A DNA stretch of 64,000 nt from Todiramphus chloris collaris (Eukaryota > Chordata > Aves > Coraciiformes > Alcedinidae), in contig JANVCC010000120.1 of assembly GCA_025345505.1 (NCBI GenBank), positions 6,834,435-6,898,434 of the forward strand, written 5' to 3'. The position numbers were made by a program, and so were the translations under genes. This document shows, piece by piece, positions 53,046-64,000 of this stretch (its first letter is position 1; the number at the start of each line of letters is the position of its first letter). The notes beneath the pieces were generated by a model. The model was not told the DNA's origin. It searched no databases and was given only the letters and a program-made list of their open reading frames with translations.

Positions 53046-56000
53046 TTATGTGGGGCAAAGCAGGAACCCGGAGAAGGAGGAGTGGATGTATTCCGTGGAG
53101 TACAGCCCGTTGGCCTGGTCCGAGGGCATTTGTACCCAGACTTGGTCGTTCTCCTTGAGTTCAAGCACGGCACTGCCCGAGGCCTGGTCCAGGTAGCCCT
53201 TTTTGTACTCGTCGTAGGTGTAGGTGGCGGGCACGTTGTTCTTATAGAGTGCCACCCAGACGTTAGTCCCTTTGACGTGCACGTGGTAGGCAAAGTAGTA
53301 GATGCCGGAGACGGGGCAGGTGAATATCCCGGTGACCGGGTTGTAGCCGTTGTGCCCGTTGTACAAAGTCCGGTCGAACTTGACGGGCATGCCCGAGGCC
53401 GGGAAGGGGGAGGTGAGGATGGCGGTGAAGGCTGGCGCGATGCGGGCGGAGATCTCTCCTCGGCCGTACTGCGGCTTGCCCGGCTTGCCGTTGCCCAGCA
53501 CGGCCCCCTCCACGCCGCCGTCGGGCAGGTGCAGCCCCGCGATACCCGTCTCGTCGAACACCCCGGGCGCTCCCGGCGGCCCGGGCGGCCCCGGTGGGCC
53601 CGGCGGCCCGTTCAGCCCCGGCGTTCCTGGCATTCCCGGTGGGCCGATGGGGCCGGCCATGCCGGGCTCACCGGTCTTGCCCTCACCCGGAACCCCCGGG
53701 AGCCCAGGCTCCCCTTTCAGCCCCGGTAACCCCTGAGGCCCCATGGGACCCGCAGGTCCTTGCAAGCCTGGGATGCCGGAGGAGCCCCTCAGCCCTGGCT
53801 GCCCCGGGATCCCACCGTCCCCCTTTGGCCCGGGGCCCCCCGTTAATCCTGGCACCCCTGGGAGGCCGATGAATCCTGGTTCTCCTTTGGGGCCCGTTGG
53901 GCCAGGGGGTCCCAGTGACCCGGGCAGGCCCCTTTCTCCCGGCACCCCCGGCTTCCCCGCGAAGCCGCTCGGACCCTGGTCCCCGCGCATCCCTGGCATC
54001 CCTGGGGGCCCGCTTGGCCCCACATCCCCTTTGGAGCCGGGCAGCCCATGCTTGCCCGGCAGGCCCATGGAGCCCGGTGGGCCTGGAGGCCCAATGATGC
54101 CAGCGGGGCCTGGCTCGCCCGGCTCCCCGTCAACGCCGGGTTCCCCTTTATCGCCGATGGCTCCAGGCGCCCCAGGCTGCCCGCGATCCCCTTTCAGGCC
54201 AGGCAAGCCCGGCTTGCCATAGCCCGTGGGGCCTGGCAACCCTGGGAGGCCACGGATGCCAGGCTCTCCCTTGGGTCCGATAGGGCCCTGTATCCCTGGC
54301 ACCCCCGCGACGCCCGGCACACCGATGCCATCGATGCCAGGGGGGCCCCGCGGCCCCATGGGGCCGGGCTCCCCGCTGATGCCAGGCCCACCCGGCGGGC
54401 CCATGTCCCCCTTCTCCCCCGGCGCGCCCGGCAGCCCGTCCAGGCCGGGTTTTCCAACAACGACGGGTCCAGGGGGCCCCGCAGGGCCGGGAGGCCCCCC
54501 GTTCCCCCGGGGCCCTGGCAACCCTGGCTTCCCCACGCCGTTTTCACCCTTCATCCCTCGCTCTCCGCGGGGACCCGGCTCTCCCTTCGGCCCAGGCTCT
54601 CCCCGAAACCCGGGCAGGCCAGGGCCACCCTGGGGTCCCGGTTTCCCGTTGACTGAGATGCCGGCTGGCCCAGGCAGCCCTGGGGGGCCGGGCAGTCCTC
54701 TTGGCCCTTGCTCTCCTCGCATGCCGGGCTCGCCCTTGGCTCCGGGCATCCCTTTCATGCCCGCCTTTCCGGGCAGTCCTGGGATGCCAGGTTTCCCAAT
54801 GCCTGAGAAGCCAGGGGGCCCAGCAGGCCCGGGCTGGCCATGCATTCCCGGCTTTCCTGTGCCTGGCTTTCCTGGGTAGCCGGGGGGCCCGGGGGGTCCA
54901 CGTGGGCCGGGCTTCCCTGGGGGTCCTGGCTCCCCTTTGAGGTCCATCGGCAGCAGCGGTGGCATGTCTGTGGAGAGAGGAGACACGGAGCTTTACTGGG
55001 TCAGGCGGTGCCCAGGGGAGCTGCCTGTCGCGTGATGCTCTCGGGGTGATAAAGCCAGGGGCCGCGGCACGGCCAGGGGCTGCGCTGGCAAGAGAGCCCT
55101 TCTCTAGACGTGGTTCTACTGAAACGTGGCCACAGTGGCTCCCTGGACCACCACATCAGCAGGACGGTCCTGAGGCAAGGCCTTGGCCAAAGCCCAGGGT
55201 GCCAATGCGAGCCTGACCCCGTCCATCCCTCCGTGGAGGGCGTGAGCAAGAGCAGCGATTGCCATCGGCGCTGGCAGCGATGGCGGGTGACGAGCTGCGC
55301 GGGGGTTTGTTGGGAGCTGGGTTCATGCCTCCCGCTGCCACCCTTCCCAGCAGCCTCGAAAGCACCGTGGGATTCAGTCGCTCCTGCCTGGGCTCAGCCC
55401 AGAGCATGGCGACAGAGCGAGCCAAGGCTGAGGATAATCCCTCCGCCCCATCCCTCGAGTCCAGGGCCTTGGGAGACCTTTAATCCTTTTGAATTACAAA
55501 GAAAACTCTTGGACATGTACTCAAGAGTCTGAGGAGGTGATTGGTGTATGGGTTAAGACATGCCCGTGGTGCTCGCTGGCTCAGCTCCAGTGTCCAGCAA
55601 AGCAGAGAAAAACTCACCAAGGAGGAGGAGGAAGAAAAGGAAAAAAGTGCTGAGGCTGGAGGAGAAGCCAATAGCTGCAAGGGAAAGGCAGCCTCGGCCG
55701 CAGCCAAATGAGTCAGCCCAGCTGGGAATAGGCCGTAACCACTTGACATTTGAAGAATTTACAGAGCTCTTTTGCAAACGGATATAAGAAAGAAGCTAAT
55801 GGGCTGAGAGACTGCAGAGCCGAGGGGAGCCAGATTACATGCCCACCGCGGCTCGGTACTTGACGCGCAGACCTCAGTCTAAAGAACTCCTGGGGGCTGG
55901 GCCGGGAACAGGCAAGAGAGAATCACCCTGGCAAATGCTCTTCTGAACGAAGGAAGCAGCTGGAGTCGCACCTACGTGGGACGGTGATGAGCAACACGAA

Positions 56001-59000
56001 GGGCAGGGGAAAGGGCCTCCACGTCTCCGGCAAATTTTAACCAAATCCAGCCAGTCGCCCCAGTTGGGAACAGGTCTGTACGGGCAAGTTCCCGGGATGG
56101 GAACGGATCCCGCCTGGGATGGGAGCAGCCCAGGAGGCTGCGTGCCCCGGCACGGTGCTGAGGAGGGGCAGGGGGTCCCCAGGGTCTGCCAGCCTGGCCC
56201 CTGGCCTGGGCATCCAGCGAGATGAGCTGGGCCTGGGGAGCAGGGACACCCGCAGCACCAGGATCCGCCAGCACCGAGATTTCCTCAGTCAGTGGGAAGA
56301 GATTAGGGGAGATTGGAGACACGTGAGAAGAGCGACTGCGGCAGCCGCAGGCAGCGGCGTTCCCGGCGCATTGGCGGTGGCTTCAGCTCTCCCTAGCGCA
56401 GCAGTTAGCTCTGGCCCTTTCCAAGCCCGGTGCCTGCTTGTTTTCCTTTGGGAATGGAAACGTTTTCGGGAGCTTATCTGTGTATCAAAGCCCGCCCCAC
56501 ATCCTCGGCTGCAGCAGAGGTCACTTGGCTGTCTCGGTGAAGGAAATACTTGTCTGTCATGACATTGCCACTGGATTTCTGCAAACCTCCTGCTCCTCAC
56601 CCCAGAAAATGGTGTGGGAAAGAAGGGAGATGGGAAGTGTTGCACTACAGCAGATTTCAGGGGTTTGAATTCTGGAAAAAATCTTCTCCAGAAAATTATT
56701 TCAGTGTGTTTTCTCGCACACCCCCCCCCCCCTTTTTTTCCCTCCTTGCAATGCTTTGAAAAGAATGAGTTTTCTAGGTCATTTTGCATGGAATCAGAAC
56801 AAGGATCTACAGCTGAGCCCGCAGAGGAGGGAAGCAGCACACACACGCTCTCACAGAAGGCAGCGGAAAGCAGCGCCAGGCGAGAGCTGCCAACTTGCAG
56901 GCGGCCAAGAAAGCAGACGGGAAAACCAAACCGGGGACGGTCGTGGGGAGAAACTGGGACACTGCAGCCCCAGCGGTCTCCGGTTTCAAAAGACCATGCC
57001 TCACCACAGGCGCACGTCTCGCAGCGCTGCGCTCCGCGGCAGCAGCCCGGGGTGCTGAGCTCCCCTCGACGCGCGGACAGCGCTGCCCCCAAGGCTCGTG
57101 GGGAGCGGCAGCGGGAAGGGGCAGGAGCGGGCATGGCCCCCGCGAGCTCTGCCTGGGCCCCACGGAGCATTGCCACCTCCCGAGGAGCGTGGATGTGCCC
57201 AGGTGGATCCCACAGAGCCTCTGGAGCTGTGTTTATCCCAGTAAGGACCCCCGCGTTCCTGGAGGAGGGACCCGGCAGCGCGGACTGGCCGGCAGAGGAA
57301 TAATCCAGCAAGAAGGGAAGTGGTTCCCAGCCAGGAGCAGCCAGCAGCGGGTCTGGCCAGCGCGGCCGGATGACACTGCAGGAAGGAGACGTTGGCAGCT
57401 CCGTGGCGGAGCTCGTTCCAGTGCTGCTGCCAAGCCCCAGCTCGTGAGAGTGAGTTCCACAGGCTGACAGGGATGTTGTGGGACCGGTGTTAGTGCATCT
57501 CTCATCCCAGCTCAGCACAGCACCCAGCCCTGATGGGTGGAGCTCCTGTGCTGGGGGGGAGCTCTGCTGCTCGCCTGGCACTTTGGCATTGCCTGGGCAT
57601 TACCAGTTCCCTGAGCTGGGGCTCCTTGTGTGCACAGGGAGGTGCTGGGCTCACGGAGCCTCCCCAGCACCCAGTAGCACCTTTACCTGGCTGCAGGTAA
57701 ACGTGGGGTTAACTGAGCCATCACAAACCCCACCTGCTAGGTATCTCCTTAAAGGTTTTTAGTGTTTAGCAGCATCACCTGCCCAGAGCTGCCTTCCTGC
57801 TCCTGGGGAGCCAGAAAAGGTGTCGCACCCTGAGGAAACCAGCCCTGTCTCACCCAGAGCCCAGGGTGGGGGTCCCAGCCTCAAATCCAGGCTGGGGCAG
57901 CCCGGGGGGGCCCCTGACAGCTCCCCACCGGCTGAGGGGTGACCCGCGGGGGCCCGGCACGGCCCTGCGCCGTCGCGGCCAGTCAGCTGAGCTCCCGAGC
58001 AGGGCAGGAGGCCAGCGGGGATTTTCTTTGCCAAATTAGAGGTTAAGCAGAGATGGGAGCTCGGTGGGATCCAGCAGGCACCGGCTTCCCCATCTGTCTC
58101 CGTGCGACCCCGCAGCTGGGGCTGCCCCCCTGCCTGTGTCCCCCCTCCTCTCCTTCCCAGGGGTTTTAGGAGAGCGATGTCCAGGGGACCCCGTGCTCTG
58201 CCCTGCCTCAGTGTCCGCTCTGCCCCGTGCCTGGGTAAGCCAGCAAAGCTCATCACACCCCGGGCACCCCTCGCCACCGGCCCGGCACACTCGCTCCTCT
58301 CTCCGCCACGCTGCTCAGAGGCAGCACAGGCTGCGCCGATGCATGGGAGCAAGGGGGGGAAGAAGGAAAACCAACAGGGAGCTACTTGAATCCAGTCCCA
58401 CCAGCAGCTGAAGCGTTCCTGCGCTGTGCTGGAAGGTTTCGTCTCTGGCTGGGGTTCAGGGAGCAGCTTTACAACAGCTGGGAAGGGGGCAGGGAGAGGG
58501 GCTCCTAGCGTGCTCCAGGTTTTGCTGTGTGTTTTCTGACACATGTGCTGAGCTGAACTCCTGATAAGCACTCAGCCCAGCACTCACCCAGGCACTGGCA
58601 GCCCAGCCCGCTCCGCTCTCCTCCCCGAGACAAGGCTTTGGCTCCCAGCAGGGTCCGGCACGGCACGAACCCACAGGGAGGGCTTGGGCGGCTCTTCCCG
58701 AGGGCCAAGCGCTGCCGTGGCCGGTCAAGGACCTGGGAAGAGCCTTGGTGACCGCCGTGTTTGGGGCAGGCTCAGACCCTCCTCTCCCTTGTCTTTCTGC
58801 GCTGCGTTAGGGAGACGTGAACAGCCCCTCCGTGCTTGGCCAAAGATGCTTTGGACAGCAGCACCCTCAGCCATGCCAGGCAGCTCCCCCGGGGCACCCA
58901 ACCTGTGGGCAAGGGGATGACAAGTGCCCAGTGCCTGGGGGGTGCTGCAGCCCCTTCCCACTGTGCCCGCAGCTCTCCCCAGCAGCCGCAGCCCCGTGTC

Positions 59001-59197
59001 CTTCCCCCCGACTCGATAGCTCGTCTCTTACCCAGGTACTGCCCTTTGCCTTCGCGGAAGGGGGGTCCCAGGGGTCCCTTCACCATGGGCTGCATGTACT
59101 TCACTTGGGCATAGCCGCCCGCACCGCCTCCCAGCGCCGAGCGAAGGCCGATCGCCATCCCCAGCAGCACCAGCAGCACCGCGGCGTCCGGCAGCAT
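53046..59197 (-). CDS. COL8A2: Collagen alpha-2(VIII) chain
   Basis: A network-forming short-chain collagen secreted into matrix, best known from Descemet's membrane of the cornea and from vessels; it assembles in trimers with or without COL8A1. Two coding exons: 59197-59032 (start ATG 59197-59195) and 54967-53046 (stop TAA at 53048-53046). They are joined through a split Asp codon (G|AC) into 695 residues, human about 703. In order: hydrophobic signal peptide [20 protein letters not shown]2 with [10 protein letters not shown] and [11 protein letters not shown]; triple helix about 67-525; NC1 526-695 ending [10 protein letters not shown], with the C1q trimerisation fold. The Gly-X-Y run has eight short imperfections, such as GTGKPG, GIGKPG, GVGKPG, GVVVGKPG and GEGKTG, typical of types VIII and X. 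The ATG is 16 bases after an acceptor (exon edge 59213), so a 5' non-coding exon lies upstream. Confidence 0.97.
54968..59031 (-). other. COL8A2: COL8A2 intron between signal-peptide exon and triple-helix exon
   Basis: On the minus strand it starts GTAAGA (59031-59026) and ends CTCTCCACAG (at 54968). GC-rich, with a pyrimidine C/T tract on the plus strand at 56720-56745. Long frames here, such as 430 codons at 56289-57581 on the minus strand, have no recognisable domains and are attributed to GC-biased composition. Confidence 0.7.
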
Positions 59198-59213
59198 CCT
59201 GCTCCCACTGCTC
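59198..59213 (-). other. COL8A2: COL8A2 5' UTR part of exon 2
   Basis: Sixteen bases between an acceptor (TTTGTCCGCAG on the minus strand) and the start codon. The acceptor shows that the transcript begins in a separate upstream exon. Confidence 0.6.
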
Positions 59214-62200
59214 CTGCGGACAAAGCGACAGTGAGAGTGGGCACCCGCCACCCTCGCCCGTGCCCTCGGCACCCAGGACCCCCCACGTGCACCCTCTGTC
59301 CTGCGAGGATCATCCGGGAAGGATCCCAGTGGGAATGGGGCTGCCTTGACTTTGCCTTTTTCTATCCCACCAGCGCCGGCTGGGAGATGCACAACAGGCA
59401 GTTGATGAGCACTGACTAACGACAGGCACCCGCCAGAGCCCTTCAGAGGCTGTCCCAGCACCTCTGTCTGGGGTTATGCCCATGTCAGGCTTCCCTTTTG
59501 TATTTTTAACATACATAAGAAGAGAGTTAAAAAAGGCAGGATGAAACCCACAGCCCGCTGAGCTGAGTGTTGCCATCATCTCCTTCCACGGTCTCTAACA
59601 AAAGCCGTGTCCGCTCTGGCCGTGGCTCCCGGGGGCAGCTCGAGCCCTGCCTGCCCCGGGAGCGGCTGGGTGGGTGCTGCATCTCCCGCGGGGTGCTGGC
59701 CCAGAACCACGATGTTGGACCTGAGACTTGCTGTGTTCGTGGCTCAGCCGCGGTGCCTCGCGGGCAGCGATGGGAGCTGGCTCCGAGGGCACAGGCCGGG
59801 AGAGCCCAGGGGAGAGCCGCAGCGCTTGGGAGCGGCAGCCTCTGCCTTAAATGCCTGTTTGTTTACAATAAATACCCTCTATAAATAAACTTTTCCTCTA
59901 GCGACTTTTCCTGGGCCAGCTCCACGCGCGGAGCTGCAAACAGATTGATTCGCAAAGAGCGTTTATTTTCGGAAGCTTAAACAGCACGTGATGCCAAAGA
60001 GCTCTGCTGATTTTCCTCCTTCTCGCAATAATTGACCCGTGGTGGTTATTAATGAGAATTAAGCTCCCTGCCTCTCCTGCCGGGGAGCAGGGGCAGGGCT
60101 GCTGCGTGCAGGGACCTCATCGGAATTTCCTGAATTGCTTTTGCTGAAGCAGCAGGGGAAAAAAAAAAGGGTCAGCCTGAAAAAAAAAAAAAAAACAACC
60201 CAAAAAATTCCCCAAATTTAAACAAAATCAAAGCAAGTTAAGTAAAAGGAAGGGGGAGCCCTGGCGCGGGATCGCTCCTGGTGCTGCAAGTGCTGGGCAG
60301 GTTGTCGGACGTCTCGGTGCCGCGGCAGCTGTGACCGCTGCCCGGCAGCTGCCCGCGGAGCAGGGCCCCTGGTGCCCCCCGTGCTGCGCCCGGGGCTGGA
60401 GGGGACGGGCACGGCTCTGCCGCCGGTGGCACCACGGAGCCCAGACCCCGGGAGGATGCGGGAGGCCGATGGGAGAGGAGCTCAGCTCTGCCCATCCCGG
60501 CGGGGCCGGTGCTGTGCCAAACCCGCCCTGGCACCCGCGGGCGAGCTCCAGCTCGCGTGGGACAGGGACGGGCAGGGGCACGCGTGAGAGCCGCCGGCAG
60601 CCTCTTCGGCGGCACGGAGAGGGCCTTGCCCGCGTGGTTGTTTTTCTGTCTCCGGGGTCGAGAAGAGGAACGCTTATTTTTATGAAGCATTATTTTACAA
60701 GGATTTGTTTAAGGGAAAAAGAATCCCATTTTAAGGGATTGCAGCTGTAAAAATACAGTTTCTGCTAAATAAAAGAGGAGAACAAACCCCTGAATCAGCT
60801 ACTTATTTGTTTTCCTTACCTGGTATGACCCCTGTGCCTCCATCTCTAACTCCCTCCCTCCCCAGCTCTCTCCTCCCCACCTGGGCTGTGGTCCCCTCCG
60901 CTGCTCCCTGTCTGGGCTGTTCTCTGGGATGCTCAGGCTCCGAGGAGCCCCTGCCACGGGGGCAGCTCCCTGGGGGGCTCAGCCCCTCGCTGCCGGGGAG
61001 CGCTTGCAGATGCCCCCCTGTCCTTCTGTGAGACCCCAGCCCTTGGAGAGACATGGCACTGGTGGGATCCTGGAGCCAGGGGGAAGGGAGAGGGAAGGAG
61101 ATGATGCTTTGGCTCCAGACGCAGTTTCGCTGGGTGCTGGGGGTGGAACTGAGCCCCCTGCTCCACGCCGAGGTGGGTGCCTGTAACCCAGCGCCTCTGG
61201 GCACGGGCTCAGCTCCTGCTCCAAACAGGTCTTTCCACCTGCCCCTGCTCTCCTAAGGGGCTCTGGCGACAACAGGGGGGTCTGTCCTGAGCCCCCCAGG
61301 CACACGTCTCCATCCCTCAAGGAAAAGGGGTCTCTGGTGCTTGTCATTCCCTGCGGTAGTGCCCGGCACCGGGGCAGGAGGCCTCACGCTACCCGGGCTC
61401 TCCAGGCGGTGATTTAATAAGAATAAAATGGAAACATCTGGAGCCTCATATGATGGATAAAGTGTGCACAACGTGTCTGTGAAGAGGCTCTTTCATGCCT
61501 GAAATCTCCTGCGTTATGAAATGATAATTAATCACAACGAGCAGCCGCGCAGCGTTCGCGGCTCCCCGGGCAGGTTGCAAACGTCGGACGGTTCACGGTG
61601 CTGGTGGGGCCGCTGTGCCCCGGGGGCTACGGGCCGGGTGTCACCCACCCCTGTGCCCGCGGGACCGGGACCCGCTCCAGGGCAGCCAGCAGACATCCCA
61701 TGGAGGAGTCGCTTCTTCCCACCCAGAGCTCCCGAGCGCAGCTCCTCTTGGCCCCAGCTCTGCGGGATGAGGCTCATCCTGCTCTCGCTGCAGCGCACCG
61801 TGACCGGCTCCCGGGTGACGCATCCCTGGGCTGGGCACCGTGGCAGCTGGGCTGGGCACCATGGCCGGCAGGGCCGTTGTCCTTCGTGTGCAGCTCCAGC
61901 CCCCCCAGCACAGTCTGGTAGCTCAACCCCAGCCGCTCCTCGCAGAAAAGCCAAGCCCAGCAGGAGCAGCCAGGCCAGGAGAGTTCACGCGGGGGGAGCG
62001 AGCGCTCGAGGGGTCCCCGGGGCGGCCGCTGGCGCGGGGATGGGGCTCGGCAGCTCCGCGCTGCTCGGCTCCGGGGGGAGCGGGGCCCGACCCGGCTGCA
62101 GCCGGTGCGTCGGCGCGGCACAGAGACCCTTGGCGCAGCTTCAGAGCCGGCCGCCGCCGCGCAGGCTGTGCAAGTGTCTGCTCCCCTGGCAGTCGGTGAG

Positions 62201-64000
62201 CAGACGTGTTAAAAACCCCTGGCACGCAATGAAAGCTCCGGGAGAGGGGAAAAAAATCTCACACTTAAAGCATGAGAAAGTAGACAAGAAATGTCACCTT
62301 GTTCTCGAAAAAGTGTGAGGGCTTGGGCAGCTGGAGCTCGCGCCGCCCCCGTCGCTCCAGAAACAGTCTACGGCTTGTACTGCTCGGCCTGGTGAGCTCC
62401 CGGCGAGCTCCCGGCGTGCTCTCGGCACGCTCCCGGCACACAGCTCCCCACTATTCCCAGCAGAAGGGGGCTGCTGCTGCCCCGCACCGAGCCCCTCTCC
62501 CCACAGCATCCACGGCAATGCTCCTGGGCACAGCTCTGCCCGCAGACTGGGCGACCTTCCTGCGAGCAACGCAGCCGCGCGTTTCCCCCGCGCACACAAC
62601 CGGGGGCTTGTTCGCCGAGCTGCAGCTGATTTACGGCCCCTGTTATTTAAATATTAATGATGGGCCTGGCAGGCAGGCACCGTGCCTGCTCCCTTCAAGG
62701 CTAATTATTTTCTGAGTCAATATATGTGATCTGTGGGGGATCCGCGATGGCGGCTGAAGGTCAGTAAAATGGAGAGCTTGTTCAAACCCGGCAGTAAAAG
62801 CGCGATGGGCGCAGGGTGCGGTGTGTGGCGCGCTGGCCTCCCCCCAGCTCCATCCCCACGTCACCCCCGGGGCCACGCCAGCCCCGATGGAGGTTCGTCG
62901 GGGTGTGGGGATGAGCCAGGATGGGGCCTTCGATGCGCTTCAGCTGCTCACCCAGGCTCGGTGCCATGCTCCATGCCCTGCTCCATCCCCTGCTCCATCC
63001 CCATCCTGCGCCCGGGCACCACCCCTGCAAACCATGGCAGCAGCTCGCCCTGGGCCGTGCGAGCAGCGGTGAGCAGCAGTGAGCTCCTCGCGCGCCTGCC
63101 CGGCTCGGGTGGACGCGGCAAGAAAAGACCAAGAAAGCAGCCGGTGCGTGTGGGTGGGCTGGAGCAGCGCGGGTTTGGACGCCGTCGTGTCCCATCGAGC
63201 TGCTCCATCCTCCGGTCATTTACAATGAAAAATAAAGCAGGGAGGGTTTCCAAGCCCAACACGGGGCTGGACTGGCTCCAGCAGGAGGTAGATGATTTGC
63301 TTTGTGCTACACATGCTTTAAAAATAATAATAAAACGAGTCAAAAATGAAAAGTGAGCTATTGAAAGGGAGAGCGAGCACGTTGTTTCTGTAGGCTGGGC
63401 TGCGAAAGCCAAAGGCATCAGGCAGCAGCTCGGCCGAGCAGCGCTGGAGTGCGCGGGGAGAGTCTTGGCATGAGCCAGCCCTTCGGTGCATGACACTCGA
63501 TCCGATCCAGAAAGCTGCTGAACGCACCACACGGCCCCGGAGCCTCGCCCGCCTGTCAGCCCAGGGAACAAGAAAACATTTTCCTTGACGAAAGAAAAAC
63601 ATCCCAGCCCATCTTCAGGCAGCCTCCTGGCACCCCTGCAGCGCCTGCACCCGGCCCCCGTGCCCAGCAGGATGGGCACAGCTCAGCACAGCATGGCACG
63701 GCACAGCATGAACGGCATGGCACGGCACGGTGTAGGACAGCATGGCACAGCAGGGCATGGAATGGCACAGAACAGCACAGCATGGCACGGCACAGCATGG
63801 CACGGCACAGCACATCGCTCTGCAGCTCGGCCCGCAGTGCCCTCAGCCCAGCTCGCTGCGGGTGGTGGCTGTGCCCATCCTCTGGCTCCGGTCCAGGAAG
63901 GGGCTGCAGCCAAATTAACTCCAAAGCAGGGAGCTCTCTGTTAATTAACTCCTGCTGCGTTAGCGACTGCTGCTGAGGTGGGCGGAGGTGGAGGGCTGAA
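59214..64000 (-). other. COL8A2 upstream intron / promoter side, no gene recognised
   Basis: Mixed sequence: very GC-rich blocks (about 60240-60640, 61550-62180, 62320-62620) alternate with AT-rich islands (about 61420-61540, 62220-62310, 62630-62730, 63220-63370). The A-rich tract 60156-60230 is low complexity. No exon of TRAPPC3, the expected next gene, was found. The COL8A2 first non-coding exon may be within a GC-rich block, but I cannot place it. Confidence 0.5.
63676..63813. repeat. Imperfect minisatellite of GGCACGGCACAGCAT-type units
   Basis: About 140 bases made of degenerate 10-15 bp units built from GGCACGG, GGCACAG and CAGCATG. It lacks long perfect copies, so it is an old or interrupted array. 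On the minus strand it reads as Cys/Pro/Ala/Val-rich nonsense in several frames. Confidence 0.75.

Noticed and set aside
53350-54880. Long Pro/Gly-rich frames on the plus strand
   Set aside because: They are antisense images of the Gly-X-Y triplets of COL8A2; the minus-strand frame explains the periodicity.
56289-57581. 430-codon frame inside the COL8A2 intron (minus strand)
   Set aside because: Long, but GC-biased with no recognised domain and no homology I can name. RNA or protein evidence would be needed to revive it.
59214-64000. TRAPPC3, the expected next gene
   Set aside because: I compared translated frames with the known TRAPPC3 protein and saw no matching exon; it probably lies beyond the right edge.

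Overview
This is a 64 kb piece of a vertebrate nuclear genome, almost certainly a bird. All protein-coding signal sits in split genes with GT-AG introns. The order is AGO3 (+), TEKT2 (+), ADPRS (+), COL8A2 (-), which matches the human 1p34.3 block AGO4-AGO1-AGO3-TEKT2-ADPRS-COL8A2-TRAPPC3. The avian call rests on three points: the AGO3 protein agrees with the chicken protein as I recall it, the introns and spacers are compact and GC-rich, and there is an avian-type endogenous-retrovirus LTR in AGO3 intron 6. I cannot name the species. No prokaryotic features, CRISPR arrays, tRNA or rRNA genes were seen.

Layout. 1-560 is a GC/CpG-rich stretch, the edge of the AGO3 promoter island; the short coding exon 1 appears to lie just left of the window. 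561-6898 is AGO3 intron 1. 6899-25836 carries AGO3 coding exons 2-19, which join in frame to give residues 7-860 of an 860-residue Argonaute with the slicer tetrad intact. 25837 to about 37050 has no gene and looks like a very long AGO3 3' UTR with several polyadenylation signals, Pumilio elements and microRNA seed matches. About 37230-37780 is a CpG island with RFX X-box-like half-sites, the probable TEKT2 promoter. 38516-43399 is TEKT2 (nine coding exons, 450 aa). Its polyadenylation signal lies only about 240 bp before the ADPRS start codon, and this junction is a CpG island with a strong CTCF-type motif. 43736-47187 is ADPRS (six exons, 380 aa), opening with a coding GGGATC hexamer repeat. 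About 47188-49890 holds the ADPRS 3' UTR and the convergent gap. 49911-59197 is COL8A2 on the minus strand: a 3.1 kb 3' UTR, one 1.9 kb exon for the triple helix and C1q domain, a 4 kb intron, and a signal-peptide exon. 59214-64000 is COL8A2 upstream intron or promoter, GC-rich with AT-rich islands and a small minisatellite.

The genes do not form a pathway. AGO3 acts in microRNA silencing, TEKT2 in ciliary and flagellar microtubule doublets, ADPRS in removal of serine ADP-ribose, and COL8A2 in Descemet's membrane and vascular matrix. I found no undescribed multi-gene system. The most interesting signals are local: a telomere-like G-quadruplex repeat just after the ADPRS start codon, a CTCF-like site at the TEKT2/ADPRS junction, a GC-AG terminal intron in AGO3, a changed tektin signature, X-box-like sites before TEKT2, and miR-17~92 seed matches in the AGO3 3' UTR.
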